From a virus, in IMG/VR virus record IMGVR_UViG_3300036826_000134, positions 1-34,688 of that record: a stretch of 34,688 nucleotides of DNA, one strand, 5' to 3'. This document shows positions 5,403-14,174 of the stretch, piece by piece; within the stretch, counting starts at the first letter, position 1, and each line of letters starts with the position of its first letter. A program made the position numbers and the translations under genes. The notes beneath the pieces are model-generated. The model did not search any database. It saw only the letters and a program-made list of their open reading frames with translations, and had not been told where the DNA came from.

Positions 5403-8400
5403 CCATTTGCGCGCTCCAGGCGCTGCCTCTGCTCCGGCGTCGCGTAGAGATAGAAATCGCGCAGCGTGCGACCCGAGAGCCTGGTCGCCGGATTGAGCCC
5501 GGTGCGGATGTAGAATTTCTGCAGCCCCGGCGGGATGCCCAGCTCGGTCATGCGCTCGCTGGCGCCGGCGATGTCGCCCCGCTGTATCTGCTTCCTGATG
5601 TCGGGCAACGCCATGTCGACCCGGTACTGATGCTGCGTCCGCGCAGCGTACAGCTCGCCCACCGCCGGGCCGCCGGGCGCGCCCTTGCTGAAAGTGACGC
5701 CGGCCATCGGCCCGAGCACTTGCAGCGCCGGGAGCGTGTATTCGCCCCCGCTGATGATGTCCTTGGCGAGTTCGCCTACCGGCCGCCGCGGGGCGCCTGG
5801 CTGGCCGCCGAGCGCGTGGGTGACCATCTCGGCGCCGGCGGCGATCGGGCCGACCGGGAATTGCGCCTCGACCAGGTGCGCCGCGATCAACCCCATGTTC
5901 CGCAGATACTTCTCCGGCGCGTCGGCGCCTGGATCATAAATCTTGCGACCGAAGCCGCGATCGTTCGCCATGATCTGCCAGGCCGGCCGGGCGATCGTGC
6001 CGAGCTTGCGGTGGATCATGTCGAGTGGCCCGGTCATCCAGCCGATGAACTCCTCGCCGATCTTGCCGGCCGGGTTGCGCGCGTAGATTGCGGTGCCGTC
6101 CTTGAGGTAGCCGACCCGGATGCGGTCCCGCCGTCCCGGCTCGTTCTCGTAGGTCGAGCTGACGTGCTCCATGAAGTCGAGCGGCTGCAGGAGCTTCATC
6201 GGATTTTCCTGCCGCTCGGCGAACGCCTCTTTGGCGCGTTGCGCATAGCCGCGCATCTCATCATCGAGCGTGCGGTCGGTGGACAGTACGTTGATCGCGC
6301 TCTGCAGGATCGAGTTGCCGATATACATGAGCCCCATGTCGGCCATCACGACGGCAACGGCTTTCCGCACGGCCAGGTTTCGGATGTAGCCCTTCGCCTT
6401 CGGATCGAGCGAGCCCACGTCGCGCTCGATTTGTGCCATCACGTCGCGCGGCAGGCCGGTGAGCATGTCTTTCATCACGCCGATATTGCCGAGCGTGAAC
6501 GAGCGCGAGAACAGCAACAGATTGGCGGTCTTGCGCGCCGCCTCCGACATGGCCTCGACCGGCAGCGCGCCGGCGTAGCGGTTAGCCCAGTGCGCCGCGG
6601 CGCGAGCGGCGGTTTGCTGATCCACCCCTTTCTGCACGAGGTTGTCGCGGAAATTGGTGTAGAGCCCCATCTGCAGATCGCCGATGCGATCCCAGAGCAG
6701 CGTGTTGTGCCAGAAGTCGCCCATCCTATCGATGCCGGCCTTGACCGCGGTCCCGGCCCGCTCATCGAACAGCCCCGGCACGGAGCCCAGCACCTTGGCG
6801 GTCCAGGACCGGCCCGGCGTCAGATCGGGCGCCTCGGCGATCGACGTGATGTCCTGGTTGAAGAAGCGGTTCCCGATCGGCACCAGACCGGCGTCGATCG
6901 CCTCGCGCATGATGGCGGGATTGTTCTTCGCCCGATTGCCGTCGAAGTAGACCCGGAAGGTGAGCACCTTGCCCGGCATCGCCGGCAGCGCGCGGCCCCA
7001 CTCCACCGCGTTGTGAATGATCGGCGAATACATGATGATGCTCATGCTCTTGCCTTTGAGGCTCATCAGCGCGCCGTAAATCCTATTGTTGTTCTGCGCC
7101 AGCACCGCCCGGAGCGGCCCCTCAAAATCGCGATGCACGTAGAGCGGCACCCGCTCGAAAATGATGTTGCCTTCCTTGTCGGTCGCCGCGCGCATGGTGC
7201 CCCCAAGCGGCCCCGGCTCCTCCATCTTCTCTAGCTTTGGTCGCCAGGTCTGAAACGCCGGATGGTCGAGGGTGAACCAGCCAGGGCCGGGCTTGCTGCC
7301 TTCGCTCACCGTGTCCTGGCCGGTACGCTGACCGTATTCCTTGATGTTGTTGATGAGCATGCGGCCGGCAATCGCATCCTCCAGCCTGGCGGTCGCGAGC
7401 GGCAGCACCCGGATGTCGCGCACGAGCTCGGCCGCCTCGCCACCTCTTGCCTTGGCGGCGGCCTCGGTTTCCTCCGCGGTCAGGTATTTGCGGCCGCGCA
7501 GGAACGGCGTGCTTACCCGCAGGTTGCGGCCGATGGAGTTGAGCGGCATGCTTCCGCCCTCGCCGAAGGCCATGTTGACTATCGCGCGCGGGGTGTAGGC
7601 GGGGAGCCCTTCGCCCTCGACCATGCCGAGATCGCGCGCCTTTACCCAGGCCCCTTGCGCGCGTCCCTGCTCGCTCTCGACCAGGGCGCGTTGCTCGGGA
7701 GTGAGCATCTGCAGGCCGCGCTGGGCGAGCTGCATGTGCTCCGGGGTGACGCCGAGCTGCCGGCCGACGCTTTCCTGGTCGGCTGCATCCCACATCGCCT
7801 TGCGGATAGCGCGCGGGAACCGTCTGACGATGTCGCTGTCGATCCGCATCCATTCCCAGCGGTTGCGGCGCAATGCGTTGGCGAAGTCCTTGGCCGCGGC
7901 CCTGGCCCAGCTGTTGAGCCTGCCGCCGACGGCCATCGGCGTTGCGAGCATCTGAATGTCGCGGCCGATGTCGAGGAGCTGCTCACCCGCATTGGTGATT
8001 GCCGCCACGATCCGGCCAGGCGGCGGAGCGGGTTGCTGGAACAGGCTCGGCTGCGCCGGGCTCGGGCTCACCGCGGCGCCGAGCGGGAACAGGGTCGGCT
8101 CCTCGGGTTCCGGCGCGGCGAACATGCCGCCCGGTTCTTCCTGCGGGACCTTGGCGCGCAGGGTCTCGCCGCGGGCCGCCGCCGCCTGCCTGGCGCTGCG
8201 CTCGGCGCCCGGCAGCACAAACTGCGCGCCCTTGCCGCGGGCGAGCTGCACCTCCTCGGTGGCGGCGGCGCCGAGCGCGTGCGGCTGGATCAGATCGGAG
8301 ATTTGCTCGGCCGCGATCGCGGCGGCCTGCGGGCTCTCTAGCTCTGCTGCCTTGTCGAGCGTAGCTGTGCGAGCTTCATCGCCAACATGTAGCGGGCCTC

Positions 8401-11400
8401 GCTCGACACGGCTTGCGATACGAACGAGTTGATCCTCCTCCAGGAGTGATCGGAGATGCCCGACGAAGTCTCGGACGGCTGGTCCGAGCTTGCCGGTGTC
8501 CCTGACGGCTCGGGCGGCGGTGCCGAGAGCGTCGGAGATTGGTCCTGCGCGGTTGGCGAGGACCTGGAGGAGCTGGATCGCCTGGGCATCGGCTGCGGCT
8601 CGCTTCTCGTTGACGGTCGCGGCCAGGCGATTGCCGGCCGCCTCGATTTCGGTCTGCTCCTTGGTGAGCACGGAGAAAACCGCCTTATCCTTCTTTATCT
8701 CCTTGAGCGCCCGGTCAAGCACTTTCGCCCGCTCGACGTAGAGGCTCTCGGCCACCTCTTCCTCGCCGAACAGCCCCGCCTGGGCGCCGGCCTGGCGCTT
8801 GGCAACCCCGGCCTCGATCCCCTGGCGGACGATCGCCTCGGCCTGGATCGCATTGGCGGGGTCGGTCCTGGCGAGCAGCGTGAGCATCGCCGACTGCAGC
8901 TCGGGGTCGGCGGGGACCAGGCGACCGACGACCGCGGCATAGTGCGGCGGCACCACGCCGTTGATCACCATGCCGAAAGCATCGGGGGACAGGTTGGTGA
9001 GGTCCCGCGCCTGGCGGTAAAGCTCGGACCTGGGCGGCAGCTCGGCGGCCCGCTCGGGGTTGTCGCGCAGCACCTTGGCGGCATCAACCGCGGTGCCGGT
9101 CCCCTCGGCGATGTTGCGCAGCGCGGCGGTGACCCGCGCCTCGGCGTCGGTGACGCCTTCGGCCTCGCACAGCACCCGTGCCAGGAGCTGCGGCTGCTGG
9201 CTCGGATCGGCCGCCTCGATGCGCCTGGCGAGACCGAGCCGCTGATGCCCGTCGATGATGAAATTCTTGCCGGTCTTGTCCTGCCAAACGAGGACCATGC
9301 CGGCCTTCACCGGGTCCCAGCGGGTGACGCCTTTCAGGCGCTCGGTGACCCCCGCCTCGTCGCTGTCCGCCTTGAATTGGAACCGCTTGGCGTCGACCGT
9401 CAGCTCATCGGGGCGGAACGCGGCAACGCTGTTGGGAAGGGGATTGCCGGCTACGAGAGGCCGGACTTCCGCCTGCGTTCCTCGTACTCCGAGCCTTGCC
9501 GCCGGCCCCTCTCCTCCTCCTCTTCCCAGTTGTAGAACGCGGGCGAGGTCGGTTTCGGCTCCGTCTTTGGCGTAGGCGGTTCCTCTGGGACCGTTGGCGT
9601 CGATTTCGAGGGTTTCATGGAATGCCCCTTCTCCTTTGAATATATGGTAATTTCTCTCCGGTTTGCTATCGACCCATTCGAGGAATTCCCTGGAGATCAA
9701 ACGTCCGGTGTCCATGAACCGGCTGATCATCCGCCGATACGCCTCGGCAGGATCGATGCTCATGTTGACCAGGTTCACCTCATAGCCGCGATTTTGCAGT
9801 TGTGCGACCATGTCGTGAATTTGACCGAGCTTGCCGCCGACCTTGGGCAGGACGAGGTTCGTGCCCTGGGCAATCTCCCGCTCCAGGGTTGCTTGCGCGA
9901 GCTTGGTGCTTTCGATGTGGGTAGCTACCGCTCCGGCGCCGCCATCGTATTCCGGCAAGATCATCTTGGCGTCGTCGGCATCGTTGATCGCCATCCGTAG
10001 TCGGGTGGCAAGCGTCTCGGCAAAGTGTGATTTGCCTGCGGCCGGCGGACCGATGACGATGACCGCCCGGCGATCCTGGCCCACCGGCTTGTCCTTGGAA
10101 TACGACCGACCCTTGGCAATGAGCCAGTTGATCGCCGCCTCGTAACCGCGTGCCGGCTTGCCGTCGAGATTGAACTCCCGCGCCGCCTCGAACTCCGGCG
10201 TGCCGTAACCGGGCAGGCTCTCGGTTTTGGGGCGGCTTTCGACGTCAGCATTGGCGCGCTTGATGGAGGCGTGGCTCTCGATCTCCTCCGCGGGCGCCTT
10301 GCGCTCGATCATCGCCCGCAGATCGGCTTCCTCGGCCTCGGTGGCATAGCGGCGGATGATCGTGGTGTTGCCGGTAGCCTTGGCCGCGGTCTCGGCGGCC
10401 TTTACCTGGTCGGCCTCGACCGATGCCTTCGCCACGCCGGCGGGGATGCCGGTGGTGCTGCCGAACGGCTCGAACAGTGTGGGCGGCGCCTCGACCCCCA
10501 GTCGCCGGAGCTCGCCGGCGATGAGCTGCTCGGAGAGGATCGCGCGCGCCTGGGCAACCTCGGAGGGGGTCGGCTTGGCCTCGGCGAACGCCTCATGCGC
10601 GGCGGCCGACGGCTGATCGTGAGGATAGGGACGCGGGTAGAGATTGGGCGGCAGATTTTCCGCCTTCTCCTTCTGGATCGCTTCCATGTAGGGTTGGTAA
10701 GCGGCCTCGGCCTTCGCCTGGTCGATGCCATGCGACTTGTACCATTGCCCCTCGGCCTTCTCGGCAAATTCCCAATGCGCGATCTTGTAGGCGAGCGCGT
10801 CGTCCATGCCGCCCCGGCGCAGCATCTCCATGACGTGATGCTCCAGGTTCTCGTGGATAGCGAACGGATCGGCCGGATCGAAAGTGACGCCGTCGATGGT
10901 AAATGAGCGGGGGAAATGCCGGTCGATGAAAATGGTCGGGTCCTCCAGCGGGACCGAGCCGCCGGCGGTGTAGGGCACGTCGAAGTCGCGATTGACCGTC
11001 GGGTTGTCGATGACCTGCCGCGTCGGCGCGCTGTCGAGGATGGCGTTCAAGTGATCGTCGCCGGGAACGCGGGCAAGCTCGGCGCGCGGCGTGCCGATCG
11101 GCACGGGTGAGCTTGTCGCCGGCGGAATGTTTGAGGTGTCGCGCGGCTCGGGGTCAAGCTCGTGCAGGAGCTTGCGCAGGAAGGCGTCGCGCTGCGCGTC
11201 GTGGACCGCCTCGGCCGGGTGAATGCCGTCCTCCTCCCACATCCGGCGCAGGTTCGTGTAGATCGATTTCCTGATTATTTCCGAGGGTGCGCCGTCGGGT
11301 GGCAGATGCAGGGCCTCGGCGGCGGCCCTGAAATCCGCCTCCTTGGGCAGGGTGCCGATCGTCTGGTCGGACATCTTCCCGCTCGCCGGGTCGTGACCGA

Positions 11401-11971
11401 GGCGGCCAAACGCCTTGTCGCCGCGCATCAGCTCGTACTGCAGGAAGTTGACCACCTCCTTTTGCACCGCCTTCGGCTCGGCCAGGCCAGTCTCCTCGGC
11501 CGCGGCCCCGGCCATCGCGCCCAACCCGTAGATGCCGGCATTGACCGAGCGGAGGATCGCATCGCCGAGCACGGAGGCGGGCTGCATGATCGCCTCATTC
11601 GCCAGGCGCAGCATCCCGCCGCGCCCGGTAACCGGGTCGCGATAGATGCCGACTTGCTGCAGTTGCTGAATGTGCTCATCGGAGAAGCCCAGGCGATCCT
11701 CGCCGAACCCTTGCTTGAGCGCCTCGACGAAGCCGGCGCCCTGCGCCCGCCTGCGCGCCTCGGTCTGCACCGCGGTCGCATCCTCGATCTGTTGCTGGAC
11801 CTGCATGCGCCGGCGAAATCGGTCCATGAAGGACGGTGGAATGTTGCTCTGCGGCGGCCCGAATGGATCGCCGTCAACCGGAGTGAGCGTCGGCTCCGGT
11901 GGCGGCGCCGGCGGTGCCGCTGCCTTGGGCTCGAATGGGTTGCCCTCGATGGGGATGAAATCGACCGCCAT
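5393..11971 (-). CDS. giant polyvalent internal virion protein with zeta-like P-loop kinase and ParB-like domains, 2192 aa
   Basis: Largest gene of the window, in the position of the T7 gp16-like internal core protein. Two related short motifs occur at the N-terminus (PIEGNPFEPK and PVDGDPFGPP). Residues about 340-440 hold an HENLEHH-containing helical domain of the kind associated with large polyvalent phage proteins. Residues about 635-800 form a zeta-toxin-like P-loop kinase domain with Walker A GPPAAGKS (641-648). Residues about 848-960 are ParB/Srx-like, with IIDGHQRLGLARR. Residues from about 1320 to the end are long and mostly helical, without a motif I can name. I saw no convincing transglycosylase triad. 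By analogy with polyvalent proteins it is probably packaged and delivered to the host with DNA; its substrates are unknown. It starts directly after the previous stop (TGA then ATG). Confidence 0.85.
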   Translation of the reverse strand: MAVDFIPIEGNPFEPKAAAPPAPPPEPTLTPVDGDPFGPPQSNIPPSFMDRFRRRMQVQQQIEDATAVQTEARRRAQGAGFVEALKQGFGEDRLGFSDEHIQQLQQVGIYRDPVTGRGGMLRLANEAIMQPASVLGDAILRSVNAGIYGLGAMAGAAAEETGLAEPKAVQKEVVNFLQYELMRGDKAFGRLGHDPASGKMSDQTIGTLPKEADFRAAAEALHLPPDGAPSEIIRKSIYTNLRRMWEEDGIHPAEAVHDAQRDAFLRKLLHELDPEPRDTSNIPPATSSPVPIGTPRAELARVPGDDHLNAILDSAPTRQVIDNPTVNRDFDVPYTAGGSVPLEDPTIFIDRHFPRSFTIDGVTFDPADPFAIHENLEHHVMEMLRRGGMDDALAYKIAHWEFAEKAEGQWYKSHGIDQAKAEAAYQPYMEAIQKEKAENLPPNLYPRPYPHDQPSAAAHEAFAEAKPTPSEVAQARAILSEQLIAGELRRLGVEAPPTLFEPFGSTTGIPAGVAKASVEADQVKAAETAAKATGNTTIIRRYATEAEEADLRAMIERKAPAEEIESHASIKRANADVESRPKTESLPGYGTPEFEAAREFNLDGKPARGYEAAINWLIAKGRSYSKDKPVGQDRRAVIVIGPPAAGKSHFAETLATRLRMAINDADDAKMILPEYDGGAGAVATHIESTKLAQATLEREIAQGTNLVLPKVGGKLGQIHDMVAQLQNRGYEVNLVNMSIDPAEAYRRMISRFMDTGRLISREFLEWVDSKPERNYHIFKGEGAFHETLEIDANGPRGTAYAKDGAETDLARVLQLGRGGGEGPAARLGVRGTQAEVRPLVAGNPLPNSVAAFRPDELTVDAKRFQFKADSDEAGVTERLKGVTRWDPVKAGMVLVWQDKTGKNFIIDGHQRLGLARRIEAADPSQQPQLLARVLCEAEGVTDAEARVTAALRNIAEGTGTAVDAAKVLRDNPERAAELPPRSELYRQARDLTNLSPDAFGMVINGVVPPHYAAVVGRLVPADPELQSAMLTLLARTDPANAIQAEAIVRQGIEAGVAKRQAGAQAGLFGEEEVAESLYVERAKVLDRALKEIKKDKAVFSVLTKEQTEIEAAGNRLAATVNEKRAAADAQAIQLLQVLANRAGPISDALGTAARAVRDTGKLGPAVRDFVGHLRSLLEEDQLVRIASRVERGPLHVGDEARTATLDKAAELESPQAAAIAAEQISDLIQPHALGAAATEEVQLARGKGAQFVLPGAERSARQAAAARGETLRAKVPQEEPGGMFAAPEPEEPTLFPLGAAVSPSPAQPSLFQQPAPPPGRIVAAITNAGEQLLDIGRDIQMLATPMAVGGRLNSWARAAAKDFANALRRNRWEWMRIDSDIVRRFPRAIRKAMWDAADQESVGRQLGVTPEHMQLAQRGLQMLTPEQRALVESEQGRAQGAWVKARDLGMVEGEGLPAYTPRAIVNMAFGEGGSMPLNSIGRNLRVSTPFLRGRKYLTAEETEAAAKARGGEAAELVRDIRVLPLATARLEDAIAGRMLINNIKEYGQRTGQDTVSEGSKPGPGWFTLDHPAFQTWRPKLEKMEEPGPLGGTMRAATDKEGNIIFERVPLYVHRDFEGPLRAVLAQNNNRIYGALMSLKGKSMSIIMYSPIIHNAVEWGRALPAMPGKVLTFRVYFDGNRAKNNPAIMREAIDAGLVPIGNRFFNQDITSIAEAPDLTPGRSWTAKVLGSVPGLFDERAGTAVKAGIDRMGDFWHNTLLWDRIGDLQMGLYTNFRDNLVQKGVDQQTAARAAAHWANRYAGALPVEAMSEAARKTANLLLFSRSFTLGNIGVMKDMLTGLPRDVMAQIERDVGSLDPKAKGYIRNLAVRKAVAVVMADMGLMYIGNSILQSAINVLSTDRTLDDEMRGYAQRAKEAFAERQENPMKLLQPLDFMEHVSSTYENEPGRRDRIRVGYLKDGTAIYARNPAGKIGEEFIGWMTGPLDMIHRKLGTIARPAWQIMANDRGFGRKIYDPGADAPEKYLRNMGLIAAHLVEAQFPVGPIAAGAEMVTHALGGQPGAPRRPVGELAKDIISGGEYTLPALQVLGPMAGVTFSKGAPGGPAVGELYAARTQHQYRVDMALPDIRKQIQRGDIAGASERMTELGIPPGLQKFYIRTGLNPATRLSGRTLRDFYLYATPEQRQRLERANGVR

Positions 11972-13681
11972 TCACCGCGCCTGGACCTTGAAGAATTTTC
12001 CGTCTCGCTCGACGTACCAGTTTCCGTCGGGCGCCTGGCGCGCGTCCGCCGGGAAACCAGGCGGGCGCGCGGGCGCCTGCGGTGCCGCCGGTGCAGCCGG
12101 TGCGGCGGAAGGAGCGGCCGGCGGCGGCTTGTTCTTCGCCGCGGCTTCCGCGGCCGCCGCCGCGGCGACATCCATCGCCTGCAGCGTCTTGTCGTAGCTC
12201 TGCGCCTCCTGCATCGAGACGCGATACTTGGCGACGTTCTCCGGCCGGCCGAAGAAGTATTCCGAGCGGGGGTCGTAGATGAGGTGCGGATCGAGCCCCT
12301 TGCCGCGCAGCACCTGCTCCTGCCGGCGGGCATCCATCTCGAACTCGTACATGCGCTGCGTGCCGAGCACCGAATGAATGCCGGCCTCGTTCATGCTGCC
12401 GTCGATGAGACGGGCGAAGCTCTTGACGAACCCGGCGCGGTCCTTCTCCAGGGCGAAGCCCTCCGGCGAGCGCAGGTTGGAAAACTCTCGATTGAGGAAG
12501 TTGAAATCGGCGCTGTTGAGCTTGCCTTGCTGGAAAGCGTCGTAGATCGGCCCGTTGTCGGTGAGCCTGCTCTCATCGGTCGCCCGCATGCGGGCGAGGA
12601 GCTGCATGGTCGTGTCGTGCGAGGTGCGCCCGAGTGGCTCGGGCTTCGACAACCGCTCGGTGATCACCTCGCCGTTGTTGATCATTGTGCGCAGGCGGCC
12701 GGGCTCTAGCTGGGCACCGGGATGCTTGGCAAGCTCGCGCATCTTGTCCCAGTAGTCGTCCGGCAGTTGCGGACGGTCGCCGGCCCTCTCCGGGATCGTC
12801 GACAGCTCCAGGTCGTTCACCTTGGCGTTGAAGTCGGTGCGCGCGTCGTGCTCGGCATCCGCGCGTTTCTGCCGGGCCTCGCTCTCCTCCATCCGCCTAT
12901 AGGTCTTGTCGGCGCGGACGAAGCTCTCCAGCTCGGCGCGATCGACATAAGCCGAGTATCGGTCGGCTATTCCCTGCCAGTCGCCGCCCTTGGCGATGGC
13001 GCCGGCGATCGCCGCATGCACGATCTGCTTGGTGCCATTCTCCGTCATCTCGCGGCTGACACGGCTCGCCACGGCAGGCGTCAGCGTCGGGCTCGATCCG
13101 GTGATGGCGCGGGTCGAGCTGGTCAGCACGGAAATCTGGTTGTCGACGGAGCTGGGGTCCTTGTAGGCGGTGCCGGCGAGCGTGTTGATGGTGCCGACCG
13201 ACTGCATGTGCACGGCGTCGGCCGCGTGCTCGGCCATGTCCGCCGTCGTCTGATGAAACATGTGCTGGCGGAATTGATTGGTCTGTGCTTCCGCCCATCT
13301 GCGGCCGTTCTCGGTGGTAAAGCCGGAGACGAATTGCTGCAGCCGCGGCTCCAGTTTCTCCTCGCGCCATTGCTGACCAACCGACGGATCGCCGGGGTCG
13401 GCGGTCTTGGCGATGCCGTTCCATTCGGTGACCGCGTCATCCTGGAGCTTGGCGAAACCGAGCGCGCCGGCGCTGATCTGCTGATGGTCGACGTATTTGA
13501 CGGCGGTATCACCGGCGGCTCGGATTGCCCCGCCGACGCGCTGACCGATGTCGCTGATCGCGCCGGCCGCCTCGTGGAAGAAGGCGCCGACCCGGCGGCC
13601 GGCGGCGGCGGTGCTCTCGATCCCGATCTCGGTCGGGCGAACGTCAAGCGCCGGCGTCTCGTATTCGCGGATGTTGGGCAT
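11972..13681 (-). CDS. internal virion protein (T7 gp15-like position), 569 aa
   Basis: A 569-residue, mostly alpha-helical protein with no membrane segment and no enzymatic motif that I can see. It has an Ala/Pro-rich linker near the C-terminus (about 505-545) and a short terminal module (DGNWYVERDGKFFKV). It sits between a small internal-virion-type protein and the giant polyvalent protein, the order used for the inner-core proteins of T7-like phages. I therefore infer a structural or ejection role. Sequence similarity to gp15 itself is not evident by eye. Its start overlaps the upstream stop by one base (TGATG), indicating coupled translation. Confidence 0.75.
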   Translation of the reverse strand: MPNIREYETPALDVRPTEIGIESTAAAGRRVGAFFHEAAGAISDIGQRVGGAIRAAGDTAVKYVDHQQISAGALGFAKLQDDAVTEWNGIAKTADPGDPSVGQQWREEKLEPRLQQFVSGFTTENGRRWAEAQTNQFRQHMFHQTTADMAEHAADAVHMQSVGTINTLAGTAYKDPSSVDNQISVLTSSTRAITGSSPTLTPAVASRVSREMTENGTKQIVHAAIAGAIAKGGDWQGIADRYSAYVDRAELESFVRADKTYRRMEESEARQKRADAEHDARTDFNAKVNDLELSTIPERAGDRPQLPDDYWDKMRELAKHPGAQLEPGRLRTMINNGEVITERLSKPEPLGRTSHDTTMQLLARMRATDESRLTDNGPIYDAFQQGKLNSADFNFLNREFSNLRSPEGFALEKDRAGFVKSFARLIDGSMNEAGIHSVLGTQRMYEFEMDARRQEQVLRGKGLDPHLIYDPRSEYFFGRPENVAKYRVSMQEAQSYDKTLQAMDVAAAAAAEAAAKNKPPPAAPSAAPAAPAAPQAPARPPGFPADARQAPDGNWYVERDGKFFKVQAR

Positions 13682-14172
13682 CAGATGAACAGCGTTCCGA
13701 TCGCCGCCGCTCCCTTGATTGCGCCGGTTATCTCGGCCCCGGTTGCCGCCGTCCGTTCAGCCTCGGCGGCGATCTGCGCGCCGAACGACATGATCCGGTA
13801 GCTTTGCGCCTGCTCCTTGTAGCCCTCCTGGGTGATCAGCCCCTGCTCGGTGAGCACCGCCTTGGCGAGTGCGCCCTGACTCGCGCTCTCGCGCAGGATG
13901 TCCAGCGCGCTTCCCGAGGTGGCAAACCCCGCGCCAGCGATGTCGGCGGTGGTCTGGCCGAGCGATTTGTAGAGATTGCGGTCGGCCTGGCCGGCCTTGA
14001 TCCTGGTCGACATGGCCGTGTATTGCGCGTTTTTGTCGGCCATGCCGGCGGCGAGCAGGTATTCCTGCTCCTCCAGCTCGGCGCCCTGGGCGCGCATCCG
14101 ATGGGCCTCGGCGGCGAACAGGTCCGACACCGCGCCGGCGGCAAAGTCAAAGGTCGATGTCCCGAGTGCCAT
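13681..14172 (-). CDS. small internal virion protein (T7 gp14-like position), 163 aa
   Basis: I chose ATG 14172, 2 nt after the tail tubular B stop; a longer frame to 14247 would overlap that gene and gives an arginine-rich artefact. The 163-residue protein is helical and Ala-rich, with heptad-like stretches (SDLFAAEAHRMRAQGAELEEQEYLL) and Gly/Ala-rich ends. It resembles small ejection proteins that lie just downstream of tail tubular B in podoviruses. The assignment rests on order, size and composition. It probably forms part of the inner core and is ejected first to help DNA cross the envelope. Confidence 0.72.
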   Translation of the reverse strand: MALGTSTFDFAAGAVSDLFAAEAHRMRAQGAELEEQEYLLAAGMADKNAQYTAMSTRIKAGQADRNLYKSLGQTTADIAGAGFATSGSALDILRESASQGALAKAVLTEQGLITQEGYKEQAQSYRIMSFGAQIAAEAERTAATGAEITGAIKGAAAIGTLFI

Positions 14173-14174
14173 GA

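Noticed and set aside
5393-11971. T7 gp16-type transglycosylase domain in the giant internal protein
   Set aside because: No ES-G plus GL-Q plus aromatic triad was seen in the N-terminal few hundred residues or elsewhere by eye.
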